A stretch of DNA of 64,000 bases from Petaurus breviceps papuanus. Lineage: Eukaryota > Chordata > Mammalia > Diprotodontia > Petauridae. Position 1 is the stretch's first letter, and each line of letters starts with the position of its first letter. The position numbers and the translations under genes are program-made. The DNA lies in contig JAMXIF010000051.1 in NCBI GenBank assembly GCA_028583685.1, positions 48,308,421-48,372,420 of the forward strand, given 5' to 3'. The notes under the pieces are model-generated. The model had not been told where the DNA came from and did not search any database. It worked only from the letters and a program-made list of their open reading frames with translations. This document shows positions 21,530 through 31,470 of the stretch, piece after piece.

Positions 21530-21700
21530 CCATTTCCAGCCATCCTGATTGATATCTGGCGCCTCGACCCAGATGGCTCTGGAGGAGAAAGTGAGGCTGG
21601 TGATGTTGCACAGCCCTCCCTCACTTAAATCCAATTCACTTGCCAGTCATAGCTACATCTTCCTGTTATCATGGTCCTCTTCTAGAATGAAAGACAAGCC
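21530..21700 (+). repeat. unnamed interspersed repeat F, copy 2
   Basis: CAGCCATCCTGATTGATATC, GACCCAGATGGCTCTGGAGG, CACAGCCCTCCCTCACTTAA and a TAGAATGAAAGACAAGCC end match copy 1 in the same order. Confidence 0.65.
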
Positions 21701-22194
21701 ACACAATCGCCATATGGGAACGTGGTTTTCTCTCTGTATTTCTTCATTAACATGCCAGACATTTTTTAATCTGAACACTACCTTCAGTTCTCTATTGTAC
21801 CCCCAGACAGGGTTGGAAGTCCTCCCCATGACCCTGTTTTGCTGAATGCCTCTGTAATGATTTCTGTCCAGAAAATGATGGCTTCTTTAGAATCCTGATG
21901 TGGTGGAGATCCGTCTCCATGAGATATGCTACCTTGATTTCTGGCCAGAAACTCCTAGAGCCACAATAACATAATTTAAAGTGGCAGGTCTAATTTTTAA
22001 ACCTCACTTGTAGTGTTCTGGGTGAAATCATTATGGAGAGCCCCAATCTCATTATTGAAACCGGGCCCCTTTCTGGCTTAGAGATCCTCAATAAATTCTC
22101 CAAGAGTCAAGATTTATTTTCAGGGAAGGCAAGAATGCCTGAACAAGGAGAGTGACCCCAGATAGTGGCAGTGGACCAGCACTGGGATGGTTCT
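21701..22194. other. no recognised feature
   Basis: About 490 bases with no family or exon I can name. Confidence 0.4.
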
Positions 22195-22430
22195 TAATGA
22201 GGCATTTATAGATTTTTAAAAAGATGTTTCCATTTTACTGCTCTTTCATTTTTGTATTAACTTCATTTCTTAATAGATCTTTCCTTCTTCCCATCCCCAG
22301 TGAACCGCTCCTTGTGATAAACATTTGTAAAGAGAAAGGGAGAGAGAGAAAAAAAGGAAATAGTTAAGCAAAACCAGCATATCAACTGAGCCTGAATGTA
22401 TATGCCCTGTTCCATACTGTGATAGTAATG
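22195..22430. repeat. LINE-like 3' UTR fragment, same family as 42940-43235
   Basis: A CAGTGAACCGCTCCTTGTGA block, purine-rich stretch, AAGCAAAACCAGCATATCAA, then TATATGCCCTGTTCCATACT. The same order occurs at 42940-43235. It recalls a marsupial L1-type 3' end but I cannot fix the family. Confidence 0.45.
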
Positions 22431-22469
22431 GCAATTAAAGATTCCCCTGTATTGGCTTAGTTTTCAAAT

Positions 22470-23632
22470 TGATTGTGTTAAAGCCCAGAGTTTGTTAATC
22501 CCACCTGTGGGATGGGCTTGTTGATGTGAAAAGAAAGTCCTGAACTGGGAGGAGCTGGTGATGTAGATTTGGAGAGACACTAGAGAGAGGCAGAAGCTTT
22601 TTTTTTTTGGAAGCAGCACCTCGTGGAGAGAGAGAGGCTAAGAGAATTGCTGGTGGCCGCTTTGAATTGCCCTGGACTTTTGAGACCTGCCCCCTGAGCT
22701 GCCAAGGACTGAGGAGACATGGCTGTTTTGCTGGTACTTTGTCTGTCTGTTTTGATGTTATTTTGCCAGATTTGTCCACTGGTGAAAGACTGTCCTTTTG
22801 TTGAAGAAGTCCTGGAACCTGGCTGTTCGCTAAGAAGGCCTGCGACTGTCCTGCAGACAGAGAGTGAATACTGTCCACTGGTGAGGGACAGTACTGTTGT
22901 TGCAGGGGTCTGGAGACTGTCCGGCAGACAGAGTGAATACTGTCCACTGGTGAGGGACAGTGCTGTTGTTGCAGGGGTCTGGGAGCCTTTCTGTTGGTTC
23001 AGAAGCCCTGAAGAAGGATTTTCTTGTTGTATGTTTACAGAAATCCTGGGAGAGGGCTTTGCTAATGTGTTCAGGGGTTCTAGGGCTGTTCTACAGACAG
23101 AGGATAAATTCATGAAGGGACTGGCAATGTATCTTATGGCCTTGCTAAGCCTTGTCTCTCCAGGAACTAAGATTGCTGAGAACAATGCCTCGTGTCAAGA
23201 TGAAGAAAAGACCTCCATTTGGGTATTAAGTGCTGTGTTTAAACTTGATGTAACTCTGGGGTAGATTCAATTGTGATCCAGGAGGTGGGGAACTTTTGAC
23301 CTTATTGTGCTCTGTGATTGACAAATGAAGGTACTTTACCTATGTTTGGAAACTAATCTCCATTTGAGAAGAGGGGTTTTGTGGTGGACCAAATGAAGGT
23401 ATAGCCTAGGGGTGGAGTAGTATTTAGAACCGGGACTTTGTAATTGATTGAATGATTGGAAAGTCCTGGGGTGGGGTAGTCCTTGGAGATTAATCACACT
23501 TAGTAAATGCTGTATTTTGAATGATGTCATGTTTTGATCTTCTCTGTTCTTGGTTTGTCACTGAATAAAATAGAGAGCACCTATGCTGGTATTTTGAACC
23601 TGGGAAGTTGCCTTTGCTTGATATTACATTAC
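22470..23632 (+). mobile_element. candidate solo LTR or unclassified composite repeat (fossil)
   Basis: A roughly 1.1-kb block unlike its neighbours, with two near-identical tandem units of about 70 bp (22854-22995), a more diverged related unit at about 22773, and an AATAAA signal at 23564 close to its right end. Upstream tandem units plus a poly-A signal near the end fit an LTR of an endogenous retrovirus, but no paired LTR or internal region is present and the ends are not certain. Moderately old. Several frames stay open across it; I recognise no protein in them. Confidence 0.4.
22854..22995. repeat. tandem units of about 69-71 bp
   Basis: The block GAATACTGTCCACTGGTGAG recurs at 22866 and 22935 with surrounding sequence nearly identical, including ACTGTTGTTGCAGGGGTCTG in the first unit. 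A third, weaker unit begins near 22773. Confidence 0.85.
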
Positions 23633-23685
23633 ACATACCTGTGGACCCCCACCTCTCCAGTGAAGGGAGAGAAATACATTGACCA

Positions 23686-23766
23686 GTCAGTCAGTCAGTA
23701 AACACTTATTAAATGTCTATTACATATCAAGCACTGTGCTACATGCTTGGAATATAGAGAGCAGTA
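23686..23766 (-). repeat. L2 LINE inverted tail
   Basis: CAGTCAGTAAACACTTATTA, AATGTCTATTACATATCAAG and CACTGTGCTACATGCTTGGA. Confidence 0.75.
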
Positions 23767-23769
23767 AAA

Positions 23770-24020
23770 GATAATAGAATGCTGGACCTGGAGTCAGGAA
23801 GCCCTGAGTTCAAATCTAGCCTCAGATACTAGCTGTGTGGCCCTGAGCAAGTCACTTAAGCCTGTCTGTCTCAGTTTTGTCATCAGTAAAGTGAGCTGGA
23901 GAAGCAAATGGCAAACCAGTCCAGCATCTTTGCTAAGAAAACCCCATGGACAGTACTGGTGTGTGATAGTCCACGGGGTCACAAAGAGTTGGACATGACT
24001 GAATGACTGAACTTCAACCA
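23770..24020 (+). mobile_element. marsupial SINE type C
   Basis: TGGACCTGGAGTCAGGAAGC, CCTGAGTTCAAATCTAGCCT, AGCTGGAGAAGCAAATGGCA, TTGCTAAGAAAACCCCATGG and GTTGGACATGACTGAATGAC. Full length, carrying about 20 extra bases (GTACTGGTGTGTGATAGTCC region) in the tail. Confidence 0.9.
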
Positions 24021-24777
24021 TGCCCAGCTGCATCAGGGAGAGATCATGCATTATGAAGTAGCTCACTCAGGCCCTGGTAAGCATCTGGCAATCTCACCTG
24101 CATGTCTGTGTGGGAGATTCCAGCTGAATGCAATAATTTCTTTCCAGTGAAGGTCACACATCCCAAAAGTGCTCTCCTGCATTTTTGTTAGCCTTACCCA
24201 GAAGGAAAAAGGCAGTCTTTCCCAGCAATATTTAATGCACCTGAAATCCATTTTGAAAATTGCTGGAGACTGAAACTGTAAGTGGATAGCAGTTTAGGAT
24301 AGTATTTCCAAAGCAGCTAACTACGTCCAACACACACACATAGATCTTCCTTCTGGATCATGGGCATTTCAGGGGGGCTTGTGTCACTGCAGTGTCAGAC
24401 GGTGTCACTGTGGGATTTGGAATACTTCCCTAACTCTGTCCCGACAATTCATGTTCCTTCTTTTGAGAGTTCACTTACGTGGACCACACTTTCATCGATC
24501 ATTCCTTTCCACCATTGGTCCTCCATGGCTAGAAAGCACCTCCTTGTCTCCTCCCACTAGCTGCCTCTGCTTGCGGCCTTCTGATCCCAACCAGTCCTTG
24601 GCACCCAGGTTCCTGACCATTATATGACTTGGATATACCTTGTGTTACATGTGCACATGTTGTGTTCCTCTTTCTCCTCTCCAGCGCATCGTTGTCAGTA
24701 AATGAACCAGCAGTTATTTATGCCTGGTGCCTCCCAGAGTGCCCTACCTGTGTCATTGTTCAGTAACTGAGGTTTGA
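24021..24777. other. no recognised feature
   Basis: About 750 bases without a known family. Open frames near 24360-24627 overlap in two phases and show no domains. Confidence 0.4.
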
Positions 24778-24905
24778 ATCTAACTGAAGTGAAGACCGAG
24801 ACAAAACCAAAAGCCAACTCCTGCACTCAAGGAGTTTGCATTCTACAAGGAAGAACGTACTATATACAAAAATGTGATACAAAGCAGGGGGTGATGGGGG
24901 CAAAA
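24778..24905 (-). repeat. L2 LINE fragment
   Basis: AGACAAAACCAAAAGCCAAC, TCCTGCACTCAAGGAGTTTG and ATTCTACAAGGAAGAACG resemble the inverted L2 region just inside the tail. Confidence 0.6.
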
Positions 24906-25589
24906 GAGAAACCCAGAATACTTTTGGAATATTTGCAGAGGCAGTGTTCTTTGTGACACTTTCCCTGGCTATCCCCACCCTACTATGATTTACCACCCTT
25001 TTCTGTGTTTCCTTCAAGCTTATTGTACCTAACATCTAATCATCACGATTGTTCAGACCTGGAAGAAGACTTTCTTGAATGTTAAATATTGATAATTGCC
25101 TACCCCCCTCAGTTAATGCTAATTTTTAGAATATGTATTATAAACAAAAGACTCATTGGAGCCTCTTGATGGCTTTTGAGGTAGATGTGGCTGGTGTTAG
25201 CATCCCTACTTGGGAGAGAACAAAGGCATGTTTTGTCCAGGCAAATAAATGTTGGAGGAAGACTTTGAATCCCTTTTTACACCTTTGGTGCTTAATGAAT
25301 TTATTAATTAACCAAATGAATTTATTTATTAACTGGATGAAGAAAGCTTAAAAGCATAGGTCAGGTCTTGTTCTCAGAGCTATTATCTTGAAGTTTTTAA
25401 ATACCTACTTTACAAAACCTCAGTATTCTGTACTGTGAATTTAAGAAACTGATAAATGATGAATTAAAAGCTCTGGCTAAAGGGATGTCTCTCTAAAATT
25501 AAGATAAAACAGCTCTGAAATTAGAATATAAACCAGCAGGAAAATATGTTCTGATAATAAAATCTGATTTATACTCAACTGTTCTGGGA
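24906..25589. other. no recognised feature; AT-rich
   Basis: AT-rich and unclassified. TTAATGAATTTATTAATTAA and a nearby repeat of AAATGAATTTATT at 25292-25330 are low-complexity. Confidence 0.4.
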
Positions 25590-25780
25590 CCTATTTATCT
25601 TGTAAGAAAGACACTTTATATCAACTTTCCACCACTTGTACCAAAGCCACATTGTAGAATTTGGGGCTGGATTGGAAAGTGTAACCAAAGTTCACACGTT
25701 TGCGTTATCTATTCAATTATAGATTCCCTAGGATTCTATTACAAGAGTGAAACTGCCACAGAATTCTTCCTTTACTCACA
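25590..25780 (+). repeat. unnamed ancient element H, copy 1
   Basis: Aligns end to end with 27818-28005: shared blocks include a TTTATC..GTAAGAAAGACACTT-like start, the exact run GTTTGCGTTATCT, CAATTATAGATTCCC and GGATTCTATTACAA. Identity is roughly 70-75 percent by eye. Confidence 0.65.
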
Positions 25781-25789
25781 ATCCATTTC

Positions 25790-26240
25790 ATGGTCTCTCA
25801 GCTGCCAAATCTGATGGCCTTTTCTCCATCCTCATCATTCTCAGACTCTATGAAACATTTACTGTTCTTGATCTCCTCCTCCTAGACACTCTGTCCACTT
25901 TGGGTTTTCACTACTCTCCCCCTTCTCCTCCCTCCCTCCATCTCTCTTGCTCTGTGTCTTCTCTGTCTCTCTCACTCTTCCTGTCTCTAGACTCCTTTTT
26001 AGTCTCTTTGATGGTTGGTTATTCATCCATGTCTCACCCACTAACTTGGAGTGTTCCCCAAGGCTCTGCCCTAGACCCTCTTCTTTTTTTCACTCAGTGT
26101 TATAATCCCATTGGCTCCCATACCTTCACTTATCATGTCTCCATACTTGATTCCCAGATCCTGAGTTCCATAACAACAGAAGCCAATTGTCTCTTGGACA
26201 TCTCAATCTCGACATGTCCATAATAGAAATCAGGATCTTT
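25790..26240 (+). repeat. L2/L3 LINE internal region with reverse-transcriptase relic
   Basis: An open frame of 158 codons (25747-26223) contains HPLTWSVPQGSALDPLLFF, which matches the reverse-transcriptase block normally written GVPQGSVLGPLLF just before the catalytic FADD box. After it comes CATTGGCTCCCATACCTTCA and a TTGGACATCTCAATCTCGAC block, as in CR1-clade ORF2. The catalytic box itself is not recognisable. Truncated at both ends and not functional. Confidence 0.75.
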
Positions 26241-26739
26241 GTACCCTCTGCCTCCTGAACACTCACATACTCATAAATATCGCTTTCTTTCTTCTCACTT
26301 AGCCCAGCACCAGGTCAGGCCCTCATTATCGCTATTCCTAAGGATGCCTTGGTACCCCTCTTCAGAGGAGAAGAGCAGCACACCACATTTGATAATACTA
26401 CAAGGATTGTCTGAAAAGTGTTTGCTAAGACCTAAGGAGAGTGAGTCTTTCCTGTATAAATGAAGTGAGAAGACATGATGCGTGTTGGCAGGGAAAAGGG
26501 AATCCCGGATTTTACCTGGCACATCTTGTATAGCTTGTAAGAGATAAACTGTTTGCTTTGTTGTTTGTGGGACTGCTTAATGTTGAGCAGAAACAGATCT
26601 AAGGACTCTGTGTGCTTCAGTATTTGGTTTGGGTCTTAATGACCATTTTGGAGATCTTACAGAACTTGCTTTTTCTCCTGGTAAATAAAATGAGTTTCTT
26701 TAAGCCCTAAAAAAGGACACAGTATTCTTCTAAGCAGGC
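26241..26739. other. no recognised feature
   Basis: About 500 bases without a family I can name. Confidence 0.4.
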
Positions 26740-26812
26740 ATGCACATGTGTGCTTGTACACACATATGCAAACACACACGTGCAAACACACGTGCACACA
26801 TCCACACAATCC
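26740..26812. repeat. CA-rich low-complexity tract
   Basis: Irregular CACA and CACG units such as CACACACGTGCAAACACACG. Confidence 0.8.
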
Positions 26813-26967
26813 ACATCTTGGAACAAAGGGAGTAGATGATCTCTTCTTTGAAGATGAATTTATCCTTAAGAAGAACTCTTATCTTTTTAGGAGCCAAGAA
26901 TGGTTTTTGCCAAGAGTTCTACAAATCTCTTCTTTCCTCTATCTTGAATTTTGATCTCATAGGTGCC

Positions 26968-27098
26968 TAGAATCATAGATCTGGAGCCAGAAATGATTTC
27001 AGAGGGCATTTATTTCAACCCTCTCATTTTAAAATCGAGGAAATAGAGGTCCAGGAAGGTAGAATTATTTGCCCCAAGTCACACGCTTGATAAGCAAC
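26968..27098 (-). repeat. MIR3-type SINE
   Basis: AGAATCATAGATCTGGAGCC, TTCAACCCTCTCATTTTAAA, GAGGAAATAGAGGTCCAGGA and CCCCAAGTCACACGC. Confidence 0.7.
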
Positions 27099-27099
27099 A

Positions 27100-27340
27100 A
27101 GGTGGCCAGTGGATTGAACTCTGAACCTGGAGTTACAAAGATCTGAGTTTATATTTTGCCCTAGATGTGTACTAGGTGTGTGATCTAGAATAAGTTACTT
27201 AAATTTTTACCTGCTTCAGTTTCCTCATCTGTAAAATGGAGATAATAATGTCACCCAGGGTGATTGTGAGGATCAAATGAGATTTGAATGAGATCATTAT
27301 GTGATTTGCAGCCCTTTGAATACTATATAAATGTTGGTCA
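27100..27340 (+). repeat. MIR-type CORE-SINE
   Basis: GGTGGCCAGTGGATTGAACT head, TTTCCTCATCTGTAAAATGG core, GATTGTGAGGATCAAATGAG and tail CTATATAAATGTTGGTCATT running into a GAT repeat. Confidence 0.8.
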
Positions 27341-27369
27341 TTATGATGATGATGATGATGATGATGATG
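27341..27369. repeat. (GAT)n tract in a SINE tail
   Basis: About nine GAT units continuing directly from the MIR tail. Confidence 0.9.
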
Positions 27370-27817
27370 GTAAGTGTGCTTTGAAGCTGGGTCTTACTCC
27401 AGAGCCAGGGTTGCTGTGCACAATTTACATCTGTGAACACAATATATTCAGATATTTCATCCTAAAAATGCCTCCCTTGGGCCATTGTCCCTTCTGGAGA
27501 ATTATCCAGAAGTCTGGTTATTAAGCAGCAGGGCCCAACCAACTCAACATCTGGGATAAGAATTGGGGCCCAACACATAGTAGGTGTGTCCACTGAGCCC
27601 TACCTAAAAGCCGTTTTATTATTACAGATGAAGTGGAGATGTCCCATGCTTTGGGGCTTCATGATAGAGGGAAGGAAACGCTGATCTTGCTGTCTGGACT
27701 AGCTGGGTTTATATTTGGCTTTGGACATCCTCTGTGTGACTTAACTGCCATGCTTCTGTAGGTTTTTCCTGGAAATCAGCCATAATAACATCACTCATCT
27801 CTCGCCAGGCAATTGTG
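27370..27817. other. no recognised feature
   Basis: About 450 unclassified bases upstream of element H copy 2. Confidence 0.4.
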
Positions 27818-28005
27818 AAATGGGTTTATTCTGTAAAGCAAGACACTACATATCGGCTTCCCACTAGTGTGCTGAAGCCGTGTCGGAGAAGTCTGAGTGG
27901 GATTTCAAAGGAGAACCGAAGTTCTCGTGTTTGCGTTATCTGTGCAATTACAGAATCCCGGGGATTCTGTTACAACAGTCAGATGGCCCCAGAGCTGCTG
28001 CAGAA
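27818..28005 (+). repeat. unnamed ancient element H, copy 2, CpG-rich
   Basis: Partner of 25590-25780. Contains GACACTACATATCGGCTTCC, GAACCGAAGTTCTCG, GTTTGCGTTATCTGTGCAAT and CCCGGGGATTCTGTTACAAC. It keeps far more CpG than copy 1 or the flanks. It runs into a MIR-like tail. Confidence 0.6.
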
Positions 28006-28070
28006 TTGCTGTGAGGATCAAACGAGATGATATTGCAAACCTTCAAGGGCCGCCGTTATCGTCGCTGAAG
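28006..28070 (+). repeat. MIR-like tail joined to element H
   Basis: AATTGCTGTGAGGATCAAAC and GAGATGATATTGCAAACCTT match the marsupial MIR 3' tail, so H copy 2 and this tail may be one composite element. Confidence 0.5.
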
Positions 28071-28357
28071 TTTCTGCTGAGCCGAGGAGCCAAGTTTTTA
28101 AGGTTTTATCTGACATCATCCTATATTGTCTGTGTCAAGGGAGTGAAAATAGGGTTGGGTTGGACCTTGGAAATGAGCCAGAGTGAGTACCAGGCTCATC
28201 TAGGCCTGGGAATTGATTGGGGGGGGGGGGGAGAGTGGGAGGGGCCTGGATCTCAGTGTAGGCCACACCCTTGCACTAACTCCCTTGTTGCTATCACCTT
28301 AGAGAGTTGCCTCAATCCTGGGATGGAGGGTAAGGGACTTGCCCAGGGTTACAGGCC
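28071..28357. other. no recognised feature; poly-G at 28219-28230
   Basis: Unclassified, with a G run of about 12 bases. Confidence 0.4.
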
Positions 28358-28604
28358 AGTATTGTTTGATGAATAGAGCACTGAACCTCGACAGGAAGAC
28401 CTGAGTTCAAATTCTGCCTCAGACACTTACTAGCTATGGACAAATCGCTTAACCTCTCTTTACCTCAGTTTTCTTATCTGTAAAATGGGGATAACAATAG
28501 CACCTGGCTTCCAGGGTTGTGATGTGTATAAAAGGAGATGACAATTGTAAAGTGCTGACACATAGTGAGCACTCTACAAGTGTCAGCTGTTGTCATTACT
28601 ATTA
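28358..28604 (+). repeat. MIR-type CORE-SINE, near full length
   Basis: TTGATGAATAGAGCACTGAA head, CCTGAGTTCAAATTCTGCCT, TTTCTTATCTGTAAAATGGG, TCCAGGGTTGTGATGTGTAT and a tail with GTAAAGTGCTGACACATAGT. Confidence 0.85.
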
Positions 28605-28609
28605 GACGT

Positions 28610-28672
28610 ACACAAAGCTCTGAAAACCTTAAGGCACTATGTAAATGTTGGTGCTGCTGCTGCTGCTCTCCC
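28610..28672 (+). repeat. MIR tail with (TGC)n
   Basis: AAAACCTTAAGGCACTATGT, AAATGTTGG, then six TGC units. A separate tail piece directly after the MIR at 28358. Confidence 0.65.
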
Positions 28673-28769
28673 TTATGTCGTTCATGGAGGAATGGAGTAG
28701 AAGGAGAGACAAAGGCTATTTTGGTGGGGAGACTCCTGGAAGGACAGCAGGGATAATCTCAGCTCTCTA

Positions 28770-28872
28770 CTTGGCAGATTTGTGATGTGTCTTCAGGTCC
28801 TTCCTTTGTAACATGAAGGTTTTGTGCCAGATGACCTGGAAGGTCACTCCTAGCTCTGAAGCCAGACTCCAA
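28770..28872 (+). repeat. MIR3-type SINE, 3' half
   Basis: TCAGGTCCTTCCTTTGTAAC, ATGACCTGGAAGGTCACTCC and TAGCTCTGAAG. Confidence 0.65.
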
Positions 28873-29119
28873 GGTCAGGCATCTCTCTACTCTATGCCCT
28901 TCCTTGGTGGCAGGCATAAATATTGCTGGCAGCTGGAATTTTGCTTGCTTTGGAATAGAGACACTGGGCAGTAGCTTTGGGGTGCAGGCAGGGGGTGAGG
29001 TCAGCCAGATGGGCACCCCTTATCTTGGCTCTTCTTCTGTCCGCTCCTGCCCATGCAGTGTTGCCTCAGGTGCCACAATCAATAGCTTCTCTTTCCTCGC
29101 TAAGAAACTTTGCTGAGAA
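28873..29119. other. no recognised feature
   Basis: About 250 bases unclassified. Confidence 0.35.
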
Positions 29120-29215
29120 TAGAATACCTAATGAGGTCGAACTGAGCATTGCTTGAGTACTCAGTTTGAGCTGAGCACTATGCCTAGCGCTAAGAGGGGA
29201 GGCATAAGCAATCAA
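29120..29215 (-). repeat. L2 LINE inverted tail
   Basis: GAGCATTGCTTGAGTACTCA, GAGCACTATGCCTAGCGCTA and AGAGGGGAGGCATAAGC. Confidence 0.5.
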
Positions 29216-29289
29216 AAAGATTGATTATTTCAGTAATAACATCTATAATCTGTTGGGAGCGGGGAAGGACATTGTGAACTTGAGTATCA

Positions 29290-29420
29290 CCTTGGCCAAT
29301 TCATTTTTGACTTTAATTCAGTTAACTTATCTGGGCCTCAGTTTCCTCATCTGTCAAAGGAAAGTAGACTATGTAGCCTTCAGGGTCCCTCCCAATCTTT
29401 AGAGCTGTGATTCCATAAAT
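29290..29420 (+). repeat. MIR3-type SINE, 3' part
   Basis: GGGCCTCAGTTTCCTCATCT, GTAGACTATGTAGCCTTCAG and GTCCCTCCCAATCTTTAGAG with the end CTGTGATTCCATAAAT. A mariner MITE inserted at its last bases. Confidence 0.8.
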
Positions 29421-29421
29421 A

Positions 29422-29484
29422 TGGGGTGTCTCAAAAGTCTTAGTGTGATTGAAAACTAACTGCACTAAGACTTTTGGGATACCC
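29422..29484. mobile_element. mariner-type MITE with TA target
   Basis: Left arm GGGTGTCTCAAAAGTCTTAG pairs with right arm CTAAGACTTTTGGGATACCC; 20 of 22 positions match. Only about 20 bases separate the arms. TA flanks both ends (29420-29421 and 29485-29486). As RNA it would fold into a tight hairpin. Confidence 0.85.
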
Positions 29485-29606
29485 TATAGATACAATTGCA
29501 AAACAGGCTTACCATGTTTATAATGACATCATACAAAATAAATCAATATAAAGGACCCATATGACTACCTGGCTGGAGGAAGTAGGCATTTTAGCTTACC
29601 TATAGT
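29485..29606. other. unclassified spacer
   Basis: Short sequence between two DNA transposon relics, nothing recognised. Confidence 0.4.
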
Positions 29607-29692
29607 CAAGGGATTCTTAACTTGTTTTTTTCTGTTATAGAGGCCTATGAACCCATGGAGCCCTTCTTGGAATCATGCTTTTAAATGCATAG
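29607..29692 (+). mobile_element. hAT-type non-autonomous element, copy 2 of 3, truncated
   Basis: AAGGGATTCTTAACTTGTTT, GGCCTATGAACCCATGGAGC and CATGCTTTTAAATGCATAGG match the first half of the copies at 3796 and 55975. The right half was replaced by an L1 insertion. Confidence 0.6.
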
Positions 29693-30345
29693 GACCATGA
29701 CTGACAAATATATGAATAGGCAGTTTTCAGAGAAAGAAATCCAAGGTATCGGTGGTTATATGAAAAAAATTCTCTTCATCACTAGTGACAAGAGGAATGA
29801 AAATTAAAACAACTCTTAAATGCAACTTCACAGCCATCAGATTAACTAAAGTGACAAAAAAAAAAAAAAAGGAAAATGATGAATGCTGGAGGGTCTGTGA
29901 ACTGCTTCAGCCATTCTGGAAAGCAATTTGGGACTATGCCCCAAAAGCTATTAAGCTGTGAATGCCCTTTAACCCATCAATACCACTACCAGATCCTCAA
30001 AGAGGAAATAGTGGTATTTGTGGTAGCAAAGAATTGGTAACTGAGGGGACACCCATGAATTGGGTAATGACTGAACAAGTTCACATAGGTGAATGTGATG
30101 GAATACTATTGTGATTTAAGAAATGATTAAGGGGATGGTTTCAGAAAGACCTGGGAAGACTAATATGAAGTGATGCCAAGTGAAGTGAGAAACCCAGGAG
30201 AACAGTTTATATGAAAACAATAATATTGTAAAGATAATCAATGTAGAGAGACTTAGGAACTCTAATCAACCCAATGATCAACCGTGATGAAATAGGCTAC
30301 CTCCGTCCAGATAGAGAGTTGATGGACTTCGAGTGCAGACTGACT
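29693..30345 (+). repeat. marsupial-type L1 3' region
   Basis: AATAGGCAGTTTTCAGAGAA, AATTAAAACAACTCTTAAAT, CCATTCTGGAAAGCAATTTG, AGCAAAGAATTGGTAACTGA, GGAATACTATTGTGATTTAA and GAGTGCAGACTGACTCTCC follow the order of the marsupial L1 3' region over 650 bases. 5'-truncated, diverged. Confidence 0.85.
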
Positions 30346-31320
30346 CTCCTCCCTTCCTCTCCCTTCCCTTCATTCCCCTTTCTCTTCCCCCTTCCTTGTC
30401 CTCTTCTTATTCCAGGGGCTGCTTTGGATTTTCCATGCTGAGCTAAACTTCCAGAAGTTCAAGGATTAGAGCAACTAAAGACCTTTAAATTCGTACTAAT
30501 CAGCTGCTCAATATTTTAAAGGGAAGTTGATTATGTTGCGTCGTCTATGACCAAATTGGTCAACAAAAATTGACTCACAAAACCTACCAGGTCTCTCTTT
30601 GTCCCTGTCCCGCTCTCTTCCAAGTGCCTGGATTTTGTCCTTTTCTCATACATTCACTATCTTTTCTTTCACATTCCTCTTTCATTTTTTTTCCTCCATA
30701 TCCCTTATGGACATGATATGAAATAGAAATACACTTTTAATATTTAAAAATAAATATTATGTTGTACTTCCTAAAAAGTAGATTTTATCTTTTGTTAAGA
30801 ACCAAAAGAGGAGGAAAGATTTTGGAGTGTCTTGAGAAATTGATTTTTTTTTTCCAGTGGGTTGTTGACTAATGGTTGAAAACAGATTGTTCACCATGGA
30901 AGGGCCAACTTTTTTATGTGGTTAAGAAATGTGAATTAGCAGCGGAAAGACCTTCTAGGTGGGAAGAAAGGCAGAAAACAATGCCCAGAGGTGAAAATCA
31001 ACAGATTTGGGTACCATAAGCAAGCTCTGGTTGACAGAGGGGCCCAGGTGGGAAGCAATGAGGGACAGAATAGGAGAACGCACTGAAAGACCACTTGACA
31101 CAAGACCTAAAATACAAAGCCTAGGAGTTTGGACTCAGTTCAGCAAGCATGAAAGGAGTGTTAGGAGTGGGAGAAGTGAGAAGAGGGTATTTGAAGAAGG
31201 TTGTTTAGGTACTGTTCCTTTGACAAGGCTGGGAATTTGGCTCAGCAAAGAGAAAAATATTTCTTTTTTCAAACTCTCAAATTGGTGAGACTCAGAGGAC
31301 TAAACAGACTGACAGGATAG
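30346..31320. other. no recognised feature; pyrimidine-rich start
   Basis: A pyrimidine-rich block (30346-30415) after the L1, then about 900 bases I cannot classify. An open frame of 93 codons at 31007-31288 has no known domain. Confidence 0.4.
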
Positions 31321-31354
31321 GTAGATAGATAAATAGATAGACAGACAGACAGAC

Positions 31355-31403
<49 letters not shown>

Positions 31404-31413
31404 NNNNNNNNNN

Positions 31414-31461
<48 letters not shown>

Positions 31462-31470
31462 ATAGATAGA
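31321..31470. repeat. (GATA)n tract with a 10-base assembly gap
   Basis: GATA/GACA tetranucleotides on both sides of ten N at 31404-31413. The gap is almost certainly a repeat-length uncertainty, so the true tract may be longer. Confidence 0.97.

Noticed and set aside
22854-22995. CRISPR-like array
   Set aside because: Adjacent tandem units without spacers in a eukaryotic repeat.
22580-23264. Open frames of 201 (minus) and 181 (plus) codons, the latter with a hydrophobic N-terminus
   Set aside because: They overlap on opposite strands in an LTR-like repeat, contain the tandem units, and match no protein I know. Not called as genes.
25747-26223. 158-codon open frame as a host gene
   Set aside because: Carries the VPQGS reverse-transcriptase block and lies in a CR1-clade LINE fragment; truncated and without a catalytic box.
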